The notes beneath the pieces are model-generated. The model was not told the DNA's origin, did not search any database, and saw nothing but the letters and a program-made list of their open reading frames with translations. Shown here piece after piece: positions 35,870 through 48,798 of a DNA stretch of 64,000 bases. The DNA lies in contig SEMN01000122.1 of assembly GCA_005408345.1 (NCBI GenBank), forward strand, positions 1,145,075 through 1,209,074, written 5' to 3'. The translations under genes were made by a program, and so were the position numbers. The number at the start of each line of letters is the position of its first letter. Within the stretch, counting starts at the first letter, position 1. The DNA comes from Macquaria australasica. Taxonomy: Eukaryota; Chordata; Actinopteri; Centrarchiformes; Percichthyidae.

Positions 35870-37359
35870 TGCTGGAAGTTCTGAGGTTTTGTAGCTCAAT
35901 GTAGCTCGTATTAGATAAGAGACATTTTAGCTTTTTTTAATCTTTATCTTTGTATCATGTAACACCACTTCTATATACACAGTTGCCATTAGGTACACCT
36001 ATAGCTAAAACTGATGTAGTCTGAACAACAGTCCTGCATTAACGCCGACCTTCATGAAGGTCATAATGTTCAGTTTTTCTTATTTTGTCATTTCAGAGGC
36101 TGCAGTTTGTGCTGCTGTTGAATTGTATTGTATTATACATAGAGGTGTTTGTTATTTTGCCCACCCCATTTATATCAAGGAGAGCATGCTATCGTGTCTT
36201 TTTATGTTCTTAAGAAAACAAACTAACTTTCACTCCCTATGCAACAGTGGCTTCCACCCTGTACTAGGCAAGGTTACTTAATTAAGTTTCCACTGAGTGT
36301 GTATTCATTTCTTTGTGCTGCTGAGGCACTCAGTATATCCATGGTTCTCTTACACAGTACTCTGATTACTACTAATGGGTTTGCAGGATTTTAAAGGTGA
36401 ATCCTGCTGTTATGAATGACGACCTGCCAGCTGAGATCATCTCATGTTGGTTCAGCTGAAACCTTTACATCTCGCTTACTTGAGGTTCAGACTACTTTAT
36501 TTTCACAAATGAAGCAAGAGCATTGAAACATAAGTCACATGAACTAACAGGCATCCTCTCACTTAACCACTGACTGATCAGTTGCTGGCTTTGATAAAGG
36601 TGGTTCAGTATTTATTTGTTTTTTGGCACTTAAACCTAGGCTCTAAATACTTGGATTTATGACAAGGTTGTACGCTAATGACTGTTTTTCTATATATTTT
36701 CCAGTGAATAACAAGGGTCCCCAAAGGATGATTTTTTCGTAGAGTTGGGCTTTCCTTTAGCACCACCATCAGGCCAAATCAATATGTCAAAATCTTAAGA
36801 ACAGGTTGCATTGAAATTCACTAAGAAGTTACATGTTGGACCATTTCATAACTTTGGATACTGCTAAGCTTTCCTCTGGCGCCATCCTCAGGTCAAACAT
36901 TTAAACTTCACTACTGGTAAGGCTCTAGGAATGGCTAGAAAGTGTGTTGTTTGTTCTGCCAACACTTTAAACCAGAAGGTTTAAACAGGCCAATTCTGGG
37001 CCATGGAAACAAGTTGAGAACACATCATTGATATATGGTCACCTTTTAAGTTGATATGGCAAATTTGTTAGCAAACAATTGTGTATTTAAAAATCTAGTA
37101 GTTACAGAGCAACATTAGCTTTGTTTGGAGTCGTGTTTTGGCCACCTGGCCAATGCAAATCCAATATCCACTCTCTCTTAGCTCTGTGTTCTGTCTCTAC
37201 CAACTCCTGAGGGATATATCGAGCTCTTTAGCTGCTAAATGCTCTCTTTCATCTTTTGGGATATTAAAAGGTGGATCTATAATCAGTGTCTGTTGTTACA
37301 TTTTACATCATAATGCAACATATTGGATTTTTGGGTTAGATTTCATCATGTTATTGTGG
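35870..37359. other. Intergenic, decayed repeat only
   Basis: No gene seen. The part at about 36,740-37,080 (agcaccaccatcaggccaaa and related words) resembles the common fish repeat also present at 41,820 and 46,290. The remainder is AT-rich without recognised structure. Confidence 0.5.
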
Positions 37360-40300
37360 TTAACCAGAGAACCAGCTGTCCCTCAGGAAATTCTTGCACC
37401 TGTCCAGAATCTGAGCTGCACCCTGCAGGACTGGAACGATCTCATTTTTAGACAGCACAGCCATTATCACAGTTCCTCCAAATGTGAGCAGCCAGGGAGA
37501 AAACAGGACAGACGGCCTGCCCTCTGGTTCTGGTACCGCTCTGGTTTTGAAAGGCTGAGCCACCCGCTCCCACTGAGTCAGGATAGCCTGACGGGCTCCG
37601 GCCCACTGTCCTGGCCCAGTGAGACGATACTGATATGGAGTGCAGGGACCAAAGAAGACCTTCACCCAGAGCACAGGATCTCTCAGGAGTAGTCCCAGGA
37701 AGTTTGGTCGAATGCCTACCTGTAATTAGAAGTCTATCATGGTGCTTGTGTCTTATACATACTGTACAAATGGAAACAGTTTTATATAGAGCTGAACTGA
37801 ACTGACCTCCTCAGCCATGAAATCCAGGTAAGGGATGTAATCTACCTGGAGAGCAGCCTGTCGTGGGCAGGGATAGCTGAGAAAACAAAATTGAGGAGTG
37901 GATTCTGTTTTCTACAGGAAGAACATGAATGATCTGTCTGTGAAGATGATGTCTACCTTTTCATGTTTCTCTTCCTCTCAGACTCAGTGACTTCCAGCAT
38001 TTTCTCCTTAGACGGAAGACGGCTCAAACCTTAAAGACAAAGCACACCAACTGACACATTCTGCTTCTCAATCCTGTGTCTGTGTGTGTACATGTAAAAC
38101 TTGCAACTGTTTACCGGCAAAGACCTTAACAGCCCACCGCGTCTGCATTTCCACAATGGGCATGATTGGTCCTTTTGTCTGGAAAAGACCCATGATGGCC
38201 AGTGTGGGTTGTAATAGAGAAGGAGGAAACAGTCTCCTGAAAAAAAAAAGTAGTAAGGTGATCCTTTAAAATTAAAATATTACATGATATTCCTAACATA
38301 AATAAGAGGCAAAATACATACAAGCTCCATTCTTTTTATAGGTTGCCTGTAACATTCAGGAGTATTAGCTTTTCTTTTCATTATCAGCTATTATGATTGG
38401 TTATCATACATAACATTTTCTTTTTACTAAAAAAGTATAAAATGTAAAATTATAAAATGTTATTTTAGAATGTCCACAATTTAATGTGATTTTGTATTCA
38501 TGCTATGAATAAAATACTGAATTTATACATTTATTTGTAGTATTTTTAAAAAGGCATTTCCCAAAAAATATTAAAAGGAATAGTTTGACATTTTGGGAAA
38601 TACGCTTATTCCCTTTCTGGCAGAGAGTTAGACGAGAAGATTGATACCACTCTCATGTCTGTACGGTAAATATGAAGCTGGAGCCAGCAGCCGGTTAGCT
38701 TAGCTTAGTTTACAGACAGAAACAGCTAGCCTGGCTCTGTCTAAAGTTGTAACAAAATCCACCTATCAGCACCTCTAAAGCTCACCAATGAACACATTTT
38801 ATCTTGTTTAAGTGTAGAAACAACAAGATGTGGTTTTACATGGGGTTATGTGCTTGACTATTTCTTGGCTGGGCGCAGTGACTTCCTGAAGTCTCCGCTC
38901 GTTGCCTGGCAACCTCACAGTGACGACAAGACCCCCAAGAAGTGACCGCTCCGGGCCAAGAAATAGTCCGGGCTCCAGCTACATATTTATCGTACCGACA
39001 TGAGAGGTATCTATCTTGCGCTATATGATGTTTACAACCTCAGTAAATCAGGGCCTGAGTTTCTAATTTTGTTTCAATCTACCCTCTTTACATAATAAAA
39101 GTTATAACCACCTGCTATACAAAACTCTCACCACCACATACTTACTTGTACAATGTCAACTCTCCGCGAGGTCCCTCAGACAGAGCTGGAGGCAGGAATG
39201 GGAAGTTTCCATTATAACCTGTACAGAAGACCACAGCGTCAATGTCCTCCTCTACTGTGTCATCTTCAAATACAACCCCAGAGCCCTTGAAGCCTTTCAG
39301 ATTGGATTTCATTACTAGCGCTCCCTGCAGGATTCGACCAGGAAGGTCATCGTTGATCAAAGGCCTTTTGTCCAAAAGTCTGGGAAAGAAAGGAAATGAT
39401 AGGAGTCAACCAAACATCTAGCTACAAAGATTATGTCACATTCAGAATTACATCATTGTATTAGCTAATTGTCTGCACAGATGACGCTTGTACTAACGCA
39501 AATCTTTAATTAAAACTGCACAGAACGTAACGCCCAGCAGAATCTATAGCCTTACCAACGTGATTAATACTGATGAAATGTTGTCTTTGCTCACCTATAT
39601 TATAATAATATTATAATCTTTAATAATTTTCAAGCACTTTTCAAAATCCACGTTACAAAGTACTTCGCAAAGGCAGCAAAGTAAAACAGACAAGTCATAA
39701 AATCGTCAGGTTTTTAAAGAGATATCAGTCCCATGGGAGACAAAATGCACACTTCACACAGAAAGCACCTAGTGAAGCTTAAGTTGGCAGTGTTGATCAC
39801 TGAGTCACTGTGCCATCCAACTAATAATTTACATAATGATTATGCTACAACTGTAATCAATGTGGAAATATGAATTGGAGCTTTAAAGACGAATCATAAA
39901 TTAAACAAACACTGAAATAAAAAGAGATATTTGAAGCCAAAATTAGTACACAATAAAACCCAGTGGTCTGGCATCATGAGGCAGAGAGGAACAGATGGCA
40001 TCCAGGTCAAAATGTGTCACCTGTGTCTGGGCTTCAGGCCGTACAGTCTGTGGTCACATTTTTGGTTCACTGCTCTCTCTGCTGCCCAGTTGACCAGAGT
40101 CTTGGGAAGAAGCATTGTGAGGATGTTGTTGAGCCTGGTGATAGCTGTCATGTCCAGGGGAAGACCGTTACTGGACATCCTGCCAATCACCCAGGTCCCC
40201 TGGCGTGTGCTGAGAAATGTCTGTCAGAGAGAGTAAGAGGACTGGCTGTGAATAAATGGGACATATATTCTGTCGGTGTAGCATTCTCGTGAGCATATAA

Positions 40301-41631
40301 AAATAACGGGACACATTAAAAATATTGTGTAATATTTCATGTCAGCAACCTTTTCCTAAAAAACCTTGCTGATGCATGAGTCAAGAAGATAACTCGTTTT
40401 ACACCCGTTTAGCTGCTCTCATATTAATGGATTGGTTGAAAGCACACATTTTTGTCATCTGTCTCAGGTCTCCTGGTTCTCTGCCAAACAGCAATGAAGC
40501 AGCTTCTTCTGTCTTACCTTCTCTGCAGATCTGCTAATCTCCACTGCAATATCTCCTCCAGAATTGCCAATGCCAACCACCACCACCCTCTTCCCTCTGC
40601 AGGCATCTGCATCTTTATATTCCCAGCTGTGAAAACACCTGCCAGAAAAGGTCTCATGTCCTGGAGAGATACAGATGATTATGCAACATATCAAAGTTTC
40701 TTGCAAGAATGTGCAGATGTGAAGTAAATCAGCCCACTTCCCCCCTCCATCAAACTCTGTAAAAATGTTTGAAAAGTGATATCTACTTGTTAACCGACCT
40801 GGAAAATCTGACAGGGGTAAGGCCGGATGGGTGTAGTGGCCTGAACACACCAGAACCGCATCAAAGACGTGTCTCTCTTCCTCTCCATCCCTGTTAATGG
40901 TCACTATGTCCCACTGACCGGACAGAGAGAAATCCGGCCTTTGTGCAATACTCCTTACTGTGGTCTGAAGCATGTCCACATTCACACAAACACACACACA
41001 TTAATAATTTTGACTTTAAATAGTATGTTGTAGACAGTGACAGCTCCGGGTATGATGAAACAGGAATAACCTGGAAATGAATATATCTGAGCAGGTCAAA
41101 GTGCTCAGCATAGAGCCTGAAGTACTGCAGCAGCTGGGAGTTGTGCATGTAGTTTGGATAGTCAGCCGGCATGGGAAAATCACTAAAACACATCATCTCT
41201 TTGGAGGTGTTGACCACCAAGGAGCGATAGATGCTGGATCGCTCTGGCTCAGGTGACTGCTGTGGACACAAAGGGAAACAGGACACAGAGCTGATAAAAA
41301 CATCACTCTGATAAGGACATTTTACTGTTTAATCAATAGTGTCATTGCTGTACATAAGCTACACAACCTTTGTTCATGTATCATAAAGATATAGAAGATT
41401 CTAGATGAGCTCTTTGGCCATACAGCATATTGCAACAAATCCTGAACTGGCGACAAAGTTAATTTGTGGGATGCTCTTTAAAACGGTGCCCCCACTCACC
41501 TTAAATCTCCACAGGCCGCCAATGTCATCACTGGTTTCAAAGCAGACAGGCTCCAGACCCTCATCAGCACAGATCTTGATACAGGCCAGACCAGAACTGC
41601 CTGCTCCAACTACTGCCACACGTCGAACCAT
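37360..41631 (-). CDS. fmo5-like: Flavin-containing monooxygenase, FMO5-like, middle copy
   Basis: Ten coding exons, GT-AG throughout: 41631-41500, 41259-41071, 40964-40799, 40660-40518, 40220-40021, 39379-39146, 38236-38115, 38029-37957, 37876-37807 and 37719-37360; 1689 nt, 562 residues. GAGSSG is at residues 9-14, FSGRCFHSWEY at 167-177, GIGNSG at 192-197, and FCTGY instead of FATGY at 328-332. The C-terminal anchor is near PWLLTFGGTVIMAVL. An in-frame ATG 30 bases upstream is ignored because MVRRVAVVGAG is the family start. Two introns set it apart from its neighbours: one 234 nt into the shared 356-nt segment, and an 87-nt intron 70 nt into the last coding segment. The fifth exon carries one extra codon (200 nt rather than 197). 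A possible 5' noncoding exon ends at a donor near 43,006. It looks intact. Confidence 0.92.
38575..39010. repeat. Teleost MITE-like repeat in an FMO intron, copy 1
   Basis: Starts tagtttgacattttggg, contains agccggttagcttagctt, then a palindromic middle around tatttcttggctgggcgc, and ends with the mirror of the beginning (atgagaggtatct). It is familiar from many percomorph introns. A decayed copy in the opposite orientation is at about 44,690-44,960 in the next FMO gene. Confidence 0.7.
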
Positions 41632-41639
41632 TGCTGAGC

Positions 41640-43955
41640 ACTTGTGTAGGGAGGGACACAAAGAATCAGATGTGTCATGTCAGAAAACAAGACAAGAGTC
41701 TAAAGCCATGCTAGCGGCTCTGTGAGACTGAGTTTAGGTACCAAGGTAATGTTTAGCAGGTAATATTTACCAGGTTCACCACATTATATTAGCCTGTTAG
41801 CATGCTAATGTTTGCTAATTAACACAAAGAACAGCTGAGGCTGATGGGAATGTCATTAGTTCTGCAGGTATGTTGTGATAAACCAACGAATTGGGCAAAT
41901 TTAAATTTTGACCCGATTAAGGTGCTAGATGAAAAATCAGAGCATCACCAAATTTATTAGAGTTTATGCTCTAGGGACCTAGAATATATAGAAAATTTCA
42001 CAACAATCCATTAGTTGTCCCGATATTTCAACCAAAATCAAAAAAGTCAACCTCATGGTGGCGTTGGATAAAAAGTTAGGGCAACACCAAAGTCACTAGG
42101 ATATATCTTCTGGGAACCATGAATATCTGTACAACGTTTTGCATCATCCAGTAGTTTGTGAGATACATCAGTCTGAACCAAAGTTGTGGACCAACCGACT
42201 GACATAGCCAAAGGATAAGGAGAATAAAGGAACTAGTGTTTTAGAAATCCACCCAGACATGAGTTTGCTAAATCCCAGCATTCTTTCCATCCATTATCCA
42301 TTATTATCGTTTATCCTTAGAGGGTCAGCTGACATTGGAGAGGCAGGGTCCAGTCAATCACAGGGCTGACAGAGACAGAACATGCAAACTCCAGTTTCTT
42401 GTTCAAACCCAGAACCCTCTTGCTGTGAGGCGGCAGTGCTAACCACTGCGCCACCCTAGGATTATCTCCGTTATCAAATAAGGCAAATTCATTACAAATG
42501 TAAAGTCTACAATTATAATCAGCTCTGTAAATATATCAGTAAACATTACTAATCTATGACAATCTACGTTGACGCTTTAATTACATTTTGTTGGCCTGCA
42601 AAACAAAACTCTGTATATCCCTTCATGAAACACGGCTTTTTGCTAGAAGCATTTTAACATAGATGGATGTTCAGAATAACACAACATGCAGCAGCTTTTA
42701 AGTGTTAGACTATTTTAATAGACTAGATGGACAAATTAAATGAGTAGATGAAACAGAGTGAAGCATTTCTCTCATCTCTTCACTTCTATACTCCAGCACA
42801 GGCTCTTTCAGCAAAGCTAGGTTTTAAGCATTTGTAACTTCTTAAGAACAGGTAACACTTATTTAAGCACTGCAATGTCAAGTATCTCATATCATTTACC
42901 CGTTTAACACTCATAGGAATATTGCTGAAAGATTGACATAAAAATAGGTCTCTTTATGTTGAATAATAATACTCTTATTGTTGAGGTCTGAAAGAATGCT
43001 CCCACCTTCTCCAGTAAGCTGATTGCAAGTCCTGTACAGCTGCGATCGGATGTTAAACAGCCTCTAAGCTCACATGAACTAAGCCGTTGTCTATCGCCTA
43101 ATCAGTTCAACTGTACCGCAAGGGAGGGACTTTAACCCCGTTTGGTGCAATATTCTGACGATGTATTGTGCACAACAAGTGATTCCGAAGGGAAGTAAAA
43201 GAAAAAGAAGGGTAGAGTTGAGCTCATAAGTTGACCTTTGAGATGCACATCAAACCACCCTGAAGCTAAAACTAGTATTACACATACATTTCCTTCACAA
43301 AATCTGCTCCACCAGTTATTTACATATGGAAATGCTTATGCACAGTGTTAGGTGATCACATTTCAAAAGGCTTTCAGGCAGTTTAATGTGGAAGTTAGAG
43401 ACTGGTCCCGTCCCTTTGTTTCCTTTGTCCTATTTCATGTGTGTAGAGGAAAAATGAAAAAAGCATCAGTTTTGCTGTTTCACTTAGTAGAAAGTAGTGA
43501 CAAAGGTGATCAATGTACGTAATCAGACAGTATACACACAACATGAACAATTGCTTCACTAAAAACAGGTCAAGCTAGAGACAGTGTTACCAGCACAGTA
43601 TGTTACTGTAAAATGGGTTACAGTATGTATTCACAAGGTGGAGGAGTGCGACAAAACAGTAGCAAATATGGCATCACTTCTTGAGCCGTGACAATTATGA
43701 TAAGATTATTGTTAAGGCACCCACATGTTAAGTGTCACTGAAAAGTATTGTGGCATAATCTTTCTGATAATCACAATGAACCAGACAAAAACTTGTTTTG
43801 ACTCAAAGAATAATAACTCCTGCTTCAGCGATATTTGCCAAATGATCTAGAAACAGTACATATGGACAAGATGAAACAGTACATATGGACAAGATGAAAC
43901 AGTACATATGGACAAGATGAAACATTGGACTCCTGGTGCAGCTTGTGCAGCATGT
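41640..43955. other. Region between two FMO genes, repeats
   Basis: It should hold the 5' exon and promoter of the middle FMO copy and the 3' UTR of the distal one. A candidate donor (GAGAAG then GTGGGA) is at 43,006/43,005 on the minus strand. Repeats: the 'ggggaccatgaatg' type at about 41,820-42,200, a 'ccatccatcc'-type piece at about 42,290-42,465, and a 23-bp triplicate at 43,853-43,921. Confidence 0.5.
43853..43921. repeat. Exact 23-bp unit repeated three times
   Basis: Three adjacent identical copies of a unit starting acagtacatatggacaag lie 35 bases beyond the FMO stop codon, in what should be its 3' UTR. Confidence 0.97.
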
Positions 43956-46900
43956 TTAGACTGTTTGTGGACAGAGCTTGGACAGCAGGGTGGGGATGGT
44001 GGTTGGGTTGCGAACATGGACGTAGTAGACGGCAGCTCCTCCGGCCATGACGGTCAGGCTCAGCTTAATCAGACGGCCAGCGATGGAGGCCTGTTTTGCA
44101 TCCAGCTGGAAGAGAGAGGAAAAGATTATGTTCAACATGTCTTTTAATGACCCCGCTGGACAAATGTTCAGAGATACTTGATACCTGCTACATTTTCAAA
44201 TAACCTGGGGGGGCTCTGACAGGTGCACTGTACATTTAGCATGGATTATTGCCAGGGTAACACAATGTTGAAGAAACAATGTTCATTTCAGACCTGTCTG
44301 GTCTTTAGGGGCTGGAACATGCGGTCAAACTGGGTGAAGATTGCCCTGCGGGCCCCCTCCCATTTCCCTGGTCCCATCAAGCGGTACTGGTAGGCTGTGA
44401 CAGGTCCCCACATAAGCCTCTTAAACATTGGGTAGTCTGTGAAGAAGAGCCAGAGGAGATTGGGCCGGACTCCAATATCCGCAGCTAAGTCGTCCATGTA
44501 GGCAACAAAGTCCACCTGCAGGGGTGTCAACTTTGACACAACGTAGCTGCAGGAAGGATATATCAGAAATGAATGAATGACTCAGTATAATTTATGTAGA
44601 ATATTCAAGCTGTTGACTGACATAGTATACTTTGTGCTCTGACAGGTACAAAAACTGAACCGTAAAAACATCATGTTTCTTTTTTCAAGAGGTTATGTGC
44701 TGGATATTTCTTGAATGGGCGCAGTCTTTGTATAGTTTAAATAAATTAGATATAACATTAATTTGTGAGCTTTGGAGGTGCTGGTAGGCAGATGTTATCT
44801 TTGGACAGAGCCAGGCTAGCTGTCCCCCCCCCCCGTTTCCAGTCTTTGTGCGAAGCTAAGCTGTTGGTGGCAGCTTCATATTTATCATACAGACATGACA
44901 TCTAACTCTCATCAAGAAAGCAACTAAATGTATTTCCCATAATGTCAAACTATTCCTTTAAATTTAGAGAGCTTGCATTGCACTCAGAGAATAGCATTTT
45001 AATTTTTTTTTGAAAATAATAGTCATGTCAGATGCAATAGTAATGAGGCAAAGAAATACTGAGAGCTTTACTTTTTGTTGATGTCCTTGGTGTCTTTCTG
45101 AACAGCCTTTATCATGGCCTGGTTTGAGGGCAGCTTTTTATGTCCTGAAGAACAAAAGACAGAAAGCTAAGTTCAATACATAAGCATGTCCATTAAGTAT
45201 CTAGATGAGTGGCCTGAGGTTATGAACTGTTTGTTTTTCAGATATGATCTGAAATGCCATTAAAAGAATGACAATAAGTCAACTTGATTGTGTGAGTGTT
45301 TGATCTGCAGTTTGAGAGGTCTCTCTAGGGGACAACAGTGACTTTTTTCTCACCTTTGAAGACACGTGCAACCCAGCGGGCCTGCATTTCAGCCTGTGGC
45401 ATAATGGCTCCATCAGAATGGATAAAACCCACAATAGCCAGAGTGGGATGCTCCAGGTTGGGAGGCAAAACATGCTTGTACAGACCCACACGGTGCCCTG
45501 ATTTATACATAGCATTGCTCGGCAAGTAAGGAAAATCATAGTTGTATCCTGTGGCGAACACAATCATATCCACCTGTAACAAAGAAGACATAAGAGCTAT
45601 TGTGCTTGAAGCCAACAAGAACTGAAATATTAAATGCATATATAAGTTAATTTAGGCAAAGTTCTCTGACGTTTTCCACAATGCTGCCATCATCAAACAT
45701 CACTGTAGATCCACAGATCTCCTTGATGTTTGGTTTGACAATGACCGACCCAGACAGAATCTTGAAAGGCAGGTCATCGTTGATCACTGGGATCTGACTG
45801 AAGAGCCTGTTGAGGCAGGGGCAACAGAGGACAGGGGAGAGACAGAGACATACCGTTACTATTATATAGAAAGATATTCTGATAACTAGTGACAAATGAA
45901 TAGTGACTTAAGTGGTGTTCACGTAATTGTGGAAAAAGTGTTTGCAAGCCTCCTTCCTTTTGTGAATATGTTGTGTTTTTATCGTGGTCACAATCCTGCA
46001 CTGATGTTGCTGTTGATGTTGTACCAAAGGACCCTGAGCTGCACTGATCTTTATGTCTGCAGATTCCTTTATGTAAGCTACCACATGTACTTCAATTTAG
46101 GATGAACATGGGATTAATGTTTGTTGCAGAACTATATCACCATCATATGACTCCAAGCTTGTGGCTGTGAGGCTGTATTTAGGCACAGTGGGGCTGCAAG
46201 CTAAACCAGAATGTCAACATGTTCTTAATGACAATGCTAATATGCTGACATTAAGCAGGTACAATGTTTAGCATGTTTACCACCTTAGTTTAGTGTGTAC
46301 AGCTGAGGCTGATGGGAATGTCATTAGTTTTGTGGGTATTTAGTCATAAATCAAAGTATTGGACAGACTGAAATTTTGACCTGATGACGGCACTAGAGGA
46401 AAAGAGGATCACCAAAGTTATTACAATTCATCCTGGGGAAGACATGAATGTTTGTACCAAATTTCATGGCAATCCATCCAATAGTTGTTGAGACACTTCA
46501 CTCAAAACCACAAATGTCAACCTCATGGTGGGGCTAGAAGAAAAGTCAGGGGATCACTAGTCATTAGGATTCATCTTCTGGGGACCATAAATGTCCATTG
46601 TAATGTTAGAAACATTGTATGGCTCATCAAACTGTTGTTGGGATATTTCAGTGTGGACCAAAGTGGTTAACAACAGTACCACATTTGTTATAAAAAACTA
46701 CTGCTAGAAATATTCACATTGTAGCCTAAAGTCAGTTTGGCAGGTAGAAGATAGAATGACAACTAATAACAAAGCTATGTAAGTATCTTTTCATCACCCC
46801 TCCATTATCATTACCCACTTATTCAGGATGCAGAGACAAGGAGGGCTGGAGGTTATCCCAGCACACATTGGACAGCATGGGACAGACTACCAGTTTATTT

Positions 46901-48798
46901 CAGGGCTGGCACGACATGTAGACAGACAACCATTAACACCTATATGGTCAATTTGGAGTCTCCAATTTACCTAAACCCAGAAAAAACCCATGCAGAAAGA
47001 CAAGGAGAACATGCAAACTTCACACAGAAAGGTTGGTTATAATGAGAGAAGAATGGTCAGGGAGTGTGCTATTGCAGTCCAGTCGTAAATTCTTCTCTTG
47101 CATTATAGAATACTTTGTAATGCAAAGTGTAATGCTGAAATATGACTGACATCAACACTGTGTGTCTTTATTATAATGGGAGACAATCAAACTGCTTCAT
47201 GTGAGACACTACATTAGAACAAACCAGGATGTTGGTACTGAGAGAAACAGAAGAATCCTACCTGTGTTTGGGTTTGAGGCCATACATGGCGTGATCATAC
47301 AGGGAGTTGAGTTTTTTTTCACCAAGCCAGTTGAGTAAACTCATCGGCAGCAGATTGAACAGGATGTGGACAAAGCGTGTGTTGAACATGTCCACTGGCA
47401 GGCCGTTGTCAGAAACCTGACGGATGACCCAGGCACCACTACGCGTGCTCAGATACACCTGCAGAACCAGAGAGAAAGAAACGGGTCAGAAAAGGTGAAT
47501 GTTTGATCTTGACTCCATACATCTAACTGCTTCACTGGAAATCTGTTTGTAACTGGATGCTGCAGCTGATCTAATATACACTAGTGGGCTACTTTGAAAC
47601 TGTATCTGTCTCGTATCTTTAATTAGAGGGACTAAGATGTGAGGAAAAGATGCAAGTGAGGAAAAGAAGAAGACAATTAAGACATTTGAGATGTACCCTC
47701 TAACAAGGAGGAATAGAACAATCAGAAAAGGCTTCCCAACCTGCTCTGCAACTCTGCTGCCCTCCACAGCAATGTCACCTCCTGAGTTACCGATGCCGAT
47801 GACCACCACTCTCTTCCCGTACATGTCTTCAGGACCCTTGTAGTCCCAGCTGTGGAAGTATTTTCCTTCAAATGTCTCAAATCCTGCAACACAGCAGAAT
47901 TACGTTTTCAAATATCATCCTGCTCTACCTTGGGTCATCTTGTTGTGTGGTGGAATAGACGGGTTCTTGTGCCAAAAACAATATCCTGTTATGCTATAAT
48001 TGAAAAATAATCTGCCCCATTCTAAATGCAAGTCTTTTCAGAACGTTGCCGGGAACTACTTTGATCTCAAAGTAGCTAGAAATGTGTCTTTACCTGGGAA
48101 GTCTTTGAGCGGCAGGTTCGGGTAATTGAAGTGACCGGAGCAGCAGATAACTGCATCAAAGACATGTCTCTCCTCCTGTCCATCTCTGTTCTCAGTCACC
48201 ACGTCCCACTGACCAGTACGAGAAAAGTCTGGTCTCTGTCTGACACTCTTCACTGAAGTCTAAAATACATAAAAAAATACAGTAGATCAGTTTGTAGATA
48301 TAGTTGCAGCGATATATTGAATGAACCACGTACTCCTTTCTGCTCATGTGGATTTTGTTACCTGGAAGCGAATGTGTTGCAGCAGTTTGAAGTGTTCCGT
48401 GTACATCCTGAAGTATGTTAGGATTTTAGAGTGGTGCATGTAGTTGGGGTAATCAGCAGGGATGGGGAAGTCACTGTAGCACATCATCTCCTTCCAGATG
48501 TTGATGGTGAGGGAACGGTAGATACTGGCCCTGTTGGGTTCTGACACTTCCTGCAGAGAGAAGGTTTCAAATGAAGACTTTGAACTATTAATCTGATGCT
48601 ACATGAAAAGCTTAGGCTTAAAACTGCTGACATCTTGTCAGCAGTTTTTCCAGAGCAAAGTCTTGCCTTGAACTTCCACAGTCCACCCATGTCATCGCTG
48701 CTTTCAAAGCAGGTTGGCACCATGCCCTCATCCAGACAAGCCTTCATGCTGGTCAGACCAGAGGGGCCTGCCCCGATCACTGCTACTGTGTGCACCAT
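43956..48798 (-). CDS. fmo5-like: Flavin-containing monooxygenase, FMO5-like, distal copy
   Basis: Ten coding exons: 48798-48667, 48550-48362, 48259-48094, 47883-47741, 47458-47262, 45806-45671, 45573-45354, 45144-45072, 44546-44294 and 44105-43956; 1659 nt, 552 residues. GAGPSG is at 9-14, FEGKYFHSWDY at 167-177, GIGNSG at 192-197 and FATGY at 327-331. A hydrophobic C-terminal segment (LSLTVMAGGAAVYYV) should anchor it to the ER. The first intron within the coding sequence begins GC rather than GT (AAG then GCAAGA). A 97-nt intron cuts the 356-nt segment 136 nt in, 12 nt upstream of the site used by the copy at 15.5 kb, and the last coding segment is cut at nt 253. The acceptor at 48,806, seven bases before the ATG, supports the start. 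The 1.5 kb intron after exon 5 is full of repeats. It looks intact. Confidence 0.93.
44690..44960. repeat. Teleost MITE-like repeat, copy 2, inverted
   Basis: Decayed, opposite-orientation copy of the 38,575-39,010 repeat, recognised by ggttatgtgctgg, agagccaggctagct and the closing tgtcaaactattcc. It contains a C-run at 44,824-44,834. Confidence 0.65.
46290..46690. repeat. Teleost 'accaaatttcatggcaatcc' repeat
   Basis: The block with tttgtaccaaatttcatgg, caatagttgttgagac and aaccacaaatgtcaacctca is a very common fish repeat. A less complete copy is at 41,820-42,200 and a short piece at about 17,130-17,230, all within or beside FMO introns. A 'ccatccatcc'-family relative follows at 46,800-47,035. 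Confidence 0.7.

Noticed and set aside
41632..41661. Upstream in-frame ATG for the middle FMO gene
   Set aside because: It would add ten residues (MCPSLHKCSA) before the invariant family start MVRRVAVVGAG.
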